This document shows positions 58,063-64,000 of a stretch of DNA of 64,000 nt, in pieces. The position numbers and the translations under genes were made by a program. The notes beneath the pieces are model-generated. The model made no database searches. It was not told the origin of the DNA and was given only the letters and a program-made list of their open reading frames with translations. The number at the start of each line of letters is the position of its first letter. Within the stretch, counting starts at the first letter, position 1. The DNA comes from Panopea generosa. Lineage: Eukaryota; Mollusca; Bivalvia; Adapedonta; Hiatellidae. The stretch spans positions 558,001-622,000 of the forward strand of contig CM055901.1 in the NCBI GenBank assembly GCA_029582155.1, given 5' to 3'.

Positions 58063-58366
58063 AATTATGGAATTAAACGAGACTTACCGACACAGGAGGG
58101 AAGTCGCAGTTTGATTCTGATTTTATTGACAGCAAACTTCTTAGGGGTTTACACACCCACCCTCCCATCCCGGGTTGTTTGATACTTCATAAACAGCCAA
58201 ATTGTTCAATCACAGACAATTTGGCTACCTCTCTAAAGACTGATTCTGCATAGGTAATGAGCTACGTCATCTCTGTGTAAACCCCTAAGAAGTTTTCTGT
58301 CAATAAAATCAGAATCAAACTGACACTTCCCTCCTGTGTCGGTAAGTCTAGTTTAATTCCATAATT
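58063..58366. repeat. 93-bp inverted repeat, probable DIRS terminal structure
   Basis: Arms at 58,063-58,155 and 58,274-58,366 are inverted copies with few mismatches, sharing CTTACCGACACAGGAGGGAA and TTTGATTCTGATTTTATTGA. The loop holds a small palindrome (CCAAATTGT...ACAATTTGG, 58,198-58,225). A partial extra copy of CCCCTAAGAAGTT is at 58,037. It follows the recombinase stop by 180 bp, where DIRS elements carry inverted terminal and internal complementary repeats. Confidence 0.7.
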
Positions 58367-58574
58367 AAATGTGGTAGTTTTCCAACATTTTTTGTATTGT
58401 TGACTGTCTATTAATGGCCGTCTATCTTCATCCTTTCTGAGCATATTGTGCTTTAAGGAAATCACATGATACAGTTGACAATTTCAAGCTACGTCGAAAA
58501 GTGCATACATTTGGTCATGCTTTCTAGTTTGGATACAATGTCTAGCATTGTTAAAGGTACATAACATCCCATTC

Positions 58575-58850
58575 ATCATATTTTGAATTATTATGATGCA
58601 CATACGGCACAATTCATTATTACTTGCATTATTGTAATGTGCATACGAATACGACATGATTCAGTATTTCTTGCATTATTGTAATGTGCATACTACACAA
58701 TCCATTATGTCTTGCATTATTGTAATGCACTTACGACATAATTCTTTATTACATATAATACAATATATCATTTCTTGCATTATTGTAATACAATTGCGAC
58801 ATATGGATTATTTCTTGCATTATTGTAACATACAATACACGTGTTTTAAA
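58575..58850. repeat. tandem repeat, about 50-bp units, 5-6 copies
   Basis: Repeats of TTTCTTGCATTATTGTAATG with variable ACGACATAATTC-type spacers. Non-coding; creates the small frame 58,656-58,880. Confidence 0.7.
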
Positions 58851-58869
58851 GCAACGGCGTTTGTCTTTA

Positions 58870-59899
58870 TTGTCACATAGTAATTTAGATAACAAAATTT
58901 TAATATCAATTAAGTACATGTACGACACAGTTAGCTTTACTTGCAGAATTATTCAATCTCAATTAGCAATGCCAACAACAGTTATAATAACTTGAATGTT
59001 AATTCTGATATTGTAATTACGTGTATGGATGAGTTATGGATTCGTTTCGCCGAGTGAAAAATTTATATATTTGGATTTAAATAATATAATGTTGTTTAAA
59101 CATGTTTTGTGGATTGAAATGGTATGGTACCCATCTAGAACTATCCTACAGCGCATACTCAAGCGTCAGTTTTATCTAAATTAACAATCCACATTTCTAG
59201 TCATTATCACAAAATTTTATATATAAAGCAACGGAAAAGCATCGTGTTTGTGTTATAAGTATGGCAGTTGCATTAAAATCGAATACTTATTGGTGAATTC
59301 CTTTTTTATAAGTTAAAGGGGAATATATTTTGTCAAACTCTGACCAAATTGTTATTGTTTCCATTGTAACCAGCCAATAGTGACGTGAATATTGACGTTA
59401 TTTTGAGACTATTTTTGGGAGGAGAACGCTTTAAAACGCTTTATCGATTTCACAAAAGAAAACTCATCTAGTCCGATTTCTAGTTGACTGAACCTATAAA
59501 AGAAGCCAATCTGTTTAAAAATAGGTTATGAAAAAAAATTGACTCATTACCATGTGGGCAATTTTGTGAATACACATAGATATGAACAATATAAAACATA
59601 GAACCGCTGACACATGTAAGATGTTGAACCACTATCTCGTCTTGTAACTATTCAAATTAAAAAGAAAACGATGATAACATGATAAAAGATGCATAAATTA
59701 TGAATTTATATCGTATAAATCATCCCCGGAGACAACGAATGCATAATGAATTCTGTGAATGATGTGTCCATATTCCCATAGTGTAAAGGATTTCACAACG
59801 CAATCTTGAAGAATATCTCAAAGTTATGAATACTTATGTTTTTGAAGAATTGCGGAAAAATAAATAAACCTTACAAAACATGAGTCTGCTTGAACTGTA
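58870..59899. other. non-coding spacer
   Basis: AT-rich, nothing recognised. A CCAAT box with TGACGTGA and TTGACGTT lies near 59,373-59,400 without an associated gene. Confidence 0.4.
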
Positions 59900-60780
59900 C
59901 ACTGCAGTCCCGTTATAACACGGTCCGATATAATGCGAATTCCGTTATAACACGGTTTTTGCTTGGCTCCCATTTTTTCGGCGGGGTGGAAAAGTCGTGA
60001 TATAAAACTTGAAAATCTGCGCGAATGATCAAATGACAACCAAACAATAGATCGTCGCCATGTTTTGATTTGATAACTGCTCATCTTCTACTCACCAATT
60101 AGCCTTGATTATAACGAACTATTACACCCATTACCTCATGGTGGTTTAAAGAATAGTTTAAGTGATTGATTCATGCCAGCATTGACTATTAACAGTTTGC
60201 AATAACCCCGAGTGCTTCAATAAATGCTGTCACGCGCCAAACACGGAAGCCATATTCAAACTTTGTTTTTATCGAGTGATCACGTGATAAAGCAACGAAG
60301 CGGTTGACAGGTATTAATATATCGCGGGTATCTTATTGGATCGTAAACACAAACTTATTTTTATCATTTTATTGTTGTTAATACTTCAGATATACATTTT
60401 TTAATATTTTAACACTATCAGCGTTGAGTTTAAATTGAAGCGCGATTTTTTATATAGACACCGTTTTTTCTCCTTCCGGGTTAAACGGAAATGGCTGCCA
60501 ATTTTAGAATAATCAAAACACGAAAACGTTTTTCTTTCTTTTCTTTTTTTTTTTTTTTTGTATTAATTTTATACATATCTAAGAGTATCTGTTGTAACCA
60601 AATACGCGTTGTAGCATATTACAATGCCAACAATACCATTCACTTAGAGTCAGACAGCACGATAGGTGTGAATAACCGACATCGATTTTTTTCGAGGTAA
60701 TTATCGCTATAACGCGGTCCGCTTATAACGCGGTTTCGTTTAGTGGACCCCAAGAACCGCGTTATAACGGAACCCGAGTG
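59900..60780. mobile_element. pogo/Tc1-mariner-like MITE, TA target
   Basis: The left end CACTGCAGTCCCGTTATAAC and the complement of the right end CACTCGGGTTCCGTTATAAC are inverted repeats, with TA outside (59,898-59,899 and 60,781-60,782). The motif CGTTATAAC.CGG recurs subterminally at both ends (59,950 and 60,705-60,755). No transposase frame; the short frames at 59,824-60,084 and 60,491-60,700 are shadows. Confidence 0.75.
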
Positions 60781-61084
60781 TATTTTGTGTATATGTGAGG
60801 CATTTAAATTGTTCACCATATAAGGCAGATATCATGCAAAACAAAATAAATGCGGTGAGAGTCATGGCTTTGGGTCTAGCGTAAATCCTAGGCATTGCTA
60901 TCTATCCTAATAGCTTTTCAAATTGTAAAGCGTTGGCTTGCTCGACACTTTGAACTTCATCAAATTTGTTTTAAACTAGAATATAACCCAGTAAAATGAT
61001 GACGTCACAAAATGATGGACACATGTTTTGTGGGTTTTTTTCATTCACTTTCGTTATGTCAGTTTCATGATTGTAATTTATACT

Positions 61085-62035
61085 AGAAATAGGTGAGTTG
61101 TGACATTCTTTTGTAATGTACTAGAAATAGGGGAGATGTGACTTTCATTTGTAATGAACTAGAAATAGGCGAGATGTGACTTTCATTTGTAATGTACTAG
61201 AAATAGGTAAGATGTGACTTTCATTTGTAATGTACTAGACATTGGTGAGAACTATCGTATGTAATGTACCAGAAATAGTTGAAATGTGACTCTTGTTTAT
61301 AACGTACTAGAAATAGGTGATATGTGACATTCGTTTGTAATGTACTAGACATTGGTGAGAACTTTTGTATGTAAAGTACCAGAAATAGTTGAAATGTGAC
61401 TCTTGTTTATAATGTACTACAAATAGGTGATATGTGACTTTCGTTTAAAATGTACTAGAAATAGGTGAGATGTGACTTTCATTTGTAATGTACTAGAAAT
61501 ATGTAAGATGTGACTTTCATTTGTAATGTACTAGACATTGGTGAGAACTTTCGTATGTAATGTACCAGAAATAGTTGAAATGTGACTTGTTTATAATGTA
61601 CTACAAATAGTTGATATGTGACTTTCGTTTAAAATGTACTAGAAATAGGTGAGATGTGACTTTCGTTTGTAATGTACTAGACATTGGTGAGAACTTTCGT
61701 ATGTAATGTACTAGAAATAGTGGAGATGTGACTCTTGTTTATAAAGTACTAGAAATAGGTGAGATGTGACTTTCGTTTAAAATGTACCAGAAATAGGTGA
61801 GATGTTACTTTCGTTTAAATGTACTAGAAATAGGTGAGATGTGACTTTCGTTTAAATGTACTAGAAATAGGTGAGATGTGACTCTTGTTTATAATGTACT
61901 AGAAATAGGTGAGATGTGACTTTCGTTTACATGTACTAGAAATAGGTGAGATGTGTCTTTCGTTTAAATGTACTAGAAATAGGTAAGATGTGACTTTCGT
62001 TTACATGTACTAGAAATAGGTGAGATATGACTCAT
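61085..62035. repeat. 38-bp minisatellite, about 25 units
   Basis: Unit AATGTACTAGAAATAGGTGA then GATGTGACTTTCGTTTGT. Some units lack one or two bases, and a variant with ACATTGGTGAGAACTTTCGT alternates in the first half, giving a higher-order pattern of about 150-200 bp. Non-coding. Confidence 0.85.
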
Positions 62036-62039
62036 TTCG

Positions 62040-63300
62040 TCACATAAATGCTTTTTTAAAGTTAAAGTTATAAAATAATTTGGTAATCATTAAAAACTTC
62101 CCAAAATCTTATATAAACAGTTTTCATCTTATTAAAAAGTTGAGGAGCCTAAGCAAGGATGAAGCGCGTGTTACAAAAGAGTATGTATCACCGGAAGTGA
62201 CAACACTGCTAGATTGCTCTCGTCTTTATTTACGTATTGCCAAGGGAGGTAAATATCCAGGGTTAATTTATAACATATCTGCCATGGATTTGTAATACTG
62301 ATAATGCGTTGTAATTGGTGTTGCCTAACTGTTAGATTACCATTTCAAACAAAAGTTTTAATGCTTCAGCTTTGCGTCTTTATATATTTCATAATGCATC
62401 TTGTCTCACTATCAATGTCAGGTTTAGAATACGACCAGGTTTTAGACGCTTAATTTCAGTACAGCACTTTATACACTAATATTCAGTTTCTCTTTGTGAT
62501 TATATGTTCATTACATAGTTTGAACAACACAATGTATATTCTTTAAAATGTGTAGGTGTGATTGAAATTACAAAAATAGTTATAATCAACATTTCTACAA
62601 AGAATATATTTTTCCCTTTCTTGTATCAGGTGAAATGATGTTATTGGTAAATATATACTTTCCCAGGCTTAAGTATATTTAATAGGAGTTAAAATAGGTC
62701 ATTAAAACATTATAATAACAGTTTGTCAGTAAACCGCTTTGTACATCTGTGTTGGGGTTGGTGTTGGGTTGATAATTCTGATATAATTGAGCATATGCAT
62801 AAAAATAAGTAATATTATTGACAAAAAGGAAATCAAAGTCATATAATAATTAATAAACGAGTATTCAAATCATTTAACAGTTCAATGGTCCAATATTGAG
62901 ACCCGTGATACAATTGAACAGCAGGATTATTATACACACCGGGAAAATTCTAAAACCATCACATTGGGAGATTACCAAGCGCGTTATATGCAGTTTCTGT
63001 GCACGACGTCAGATATGTCACATATAGATATTAAATCAACAGAAGAGACGTGGTGTATTTAACCATCGAGACAACGATTTTAGACAACTTAAAAATTTAC
63101 GACTCCCAAATTTCCACATTTTGCTTTAATGTTGTTTTTTTTGTTTCTTGTGTTGTTGTTATTTTTACTGTTTTGGGTTGGTAGGGAGTTTTATTGCCGT
63201 TTTTGTTGTTGTTTTATAAAAGATATATTTCTCTTTATTGTTATGATTTATTACATATAATCCTTTATTGTACTGATGTATGTAATAAGGTCATGCATAT
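62040..63300. other. non-coding spacer
   Basis: A plus-strand frame of 71 codons at 62,080-62,295 (with SKDEARVTKEYVSPEVTT) has no known motif or splice support. The rest is AT-rich without recognisable features. Confidence 0.4.
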
Positions 63301-63324
63301 ATTTTTTATTTATAAAATACCGGA

Positions 63325-63425
63325 CGGAAGAATGGACTGACGGACGGACGGACGGATGGACAGACAGACGTTGCGATTACTATATGCCACCCAAAAAATT
63401 TTTTGGGGGGGTGGGGGAGCATAAA
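63325..63425 (-). mobile_element. terminal fragment of a tandem-repeat-type element with GACGG microsatellite
   Basis: A GACGGACGGACGGACGGATG microsatellite is followed by GCGATTACTATATGCCACCC and a GGGGGAGCATAAAAAT end, the inverse of the terminus at 19,066. Only this end is present; the body is missing. Confidence 0.5.
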
Positions 63426-64000
63426 AATCTCATAATATTTCTTATTTATATAACAAAAACAGTTTACATTTAATTTAATAAGACATTATATGTAACTTTA
63501 CACTTAAACAATTATCATCATATGTTATTTAAACAATAATATTTATTTACCTATTAATTAATTATCCTTTTAAATGTAGTATATAAACATTACTTTGAGA
63601 GATAGTAAATACAAAGCTAGAAGAACCAGTCAAACATTCAGTACCTGTTTGCTTGAGCGTGTACACACAGGAATCGATGATTGTAAACGTACCAGCTTCC
63701 AAATCAAGTCCTGGGAGACAGTAAACAAAACAATTCAATTAAACAGACAAAAGGAAAAAGAATAGAAGAAACGTATAAAACATGCAGAGGAGCATGCAAG
63801 TGACGCAGGTGACAAAACATGGAGAGGCTACACATGTTTGTGATACAGTACTAGAGAACAATATGTACATTCGTGATATAACTCCACCATAGAATTGTGT
63901 CGTTCATATTCAATGGGCACATACCCGTGAATGGCTAAAGTAGTGCCGAGATATTGATAGTATGATGTCAGAAATAGCACAAATAAACATGAAATAGTCT
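63426..64000. other. non-coding end of window with one weak exon candidate
   Basis: At 63,645-63,710 (minus strand) a 66-nt stretch is bounded by a good acceptor (TTTACTGTCTCCCAG) and donor (ACAG|GTACTG) and is open in a phase-1 reading (LDLEAGTFTIIDSCVYTLKQ). It would be upstream of the Ig gene on the same strand, but has no Ig motif. Confidence 0.25.

Overview
This is a eukaryotic, AT-rich, intron- and repeat-dominated window, most likely from a bivalve mollusc. The inference rests on repeat families of a kind reported from bivalve genomes (non-autonomous elements carrying tandem-repeat cores next to GACGG-type microsatellites, tRNA-derived SINEs), APE-type LINEs with a 2A-like motif, and a lachesin/IgLON-type immunoglobulin gene. 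No prokaryotic gene, rRNA, CRISPR array or convincing functional tRNA gene is visible.

Host gene. The only well supported host gene is on the minus strand, about 46.7 to 35.56 kb. It encodes a GPI-anchored immunoglobulin-superfamily cell-surface protein of lachesin/IgLON type. Visible exons, in transcription order, are the end of one Ig domain (46,515-46,700), a complete C-terminal Ig domain (43,382-43,675), four near-identical 216-nt stalk exons (41,614-41,829, 40,453-40,668, 40,094-40,309, 39,735-39,950) and a terminal exon with a C-terminal hydrophobic GPI signal (35,560-35,681). Every junction whose phase I could fix is phase 1, so any number of stalk exons can be joined without breaking the frame. 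The 5' exons lie elsewhere in the gene or beyond 64 kb.

Mobile elements fill most of the rest. 1-9 kb: a foldback MITE, a hAT-like non-autonomous element and a 635-bp-repeat element. 8.6-16 kb: a Ty3/gypsy integrase remnant, a broken lysine-rich ORF split by a SINE, a 156-bp-repeat element and more SINEs. 15.8-19.1 kb: a decayed minus-strand LINE split by another repeat element. 20-23.5 kb: SINEs. 24.3-34.2 kb: LINE remains, including an ORF1 remnant, a pogo-like MITE, a LINE ORF2 preceded by a 2A-like motif and interrupted by a piggyBac-like MITE, and a second LINE interrupted by a SINE-like insert. 34.7-49.6 kb: introns of the Ig gene, loaded with 73-bp, 34-bp, 45-bp and 147-bp tandem repeats. 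51.7-58.4 kb: a 156-bp-repeat array holding a nearly complete 3.27-kb hAT transposon with 5-bp target duplications, and joined to the 3' half of a DIRS-like tyrosine-recombinase retrotransposon. 58.5-64 kb: minisatellites and another pogo-like MITE.

The window records layered insertions: several target sites can be read from interrupted reading frames or from an interrupted repeat unit. The most interesting points are the modular phase-1 stalk exons, the 2A-bearing LINE, the hAT elements with 5-bp duplications, and the shared architecture of the tandem-repeat-bearing elements.
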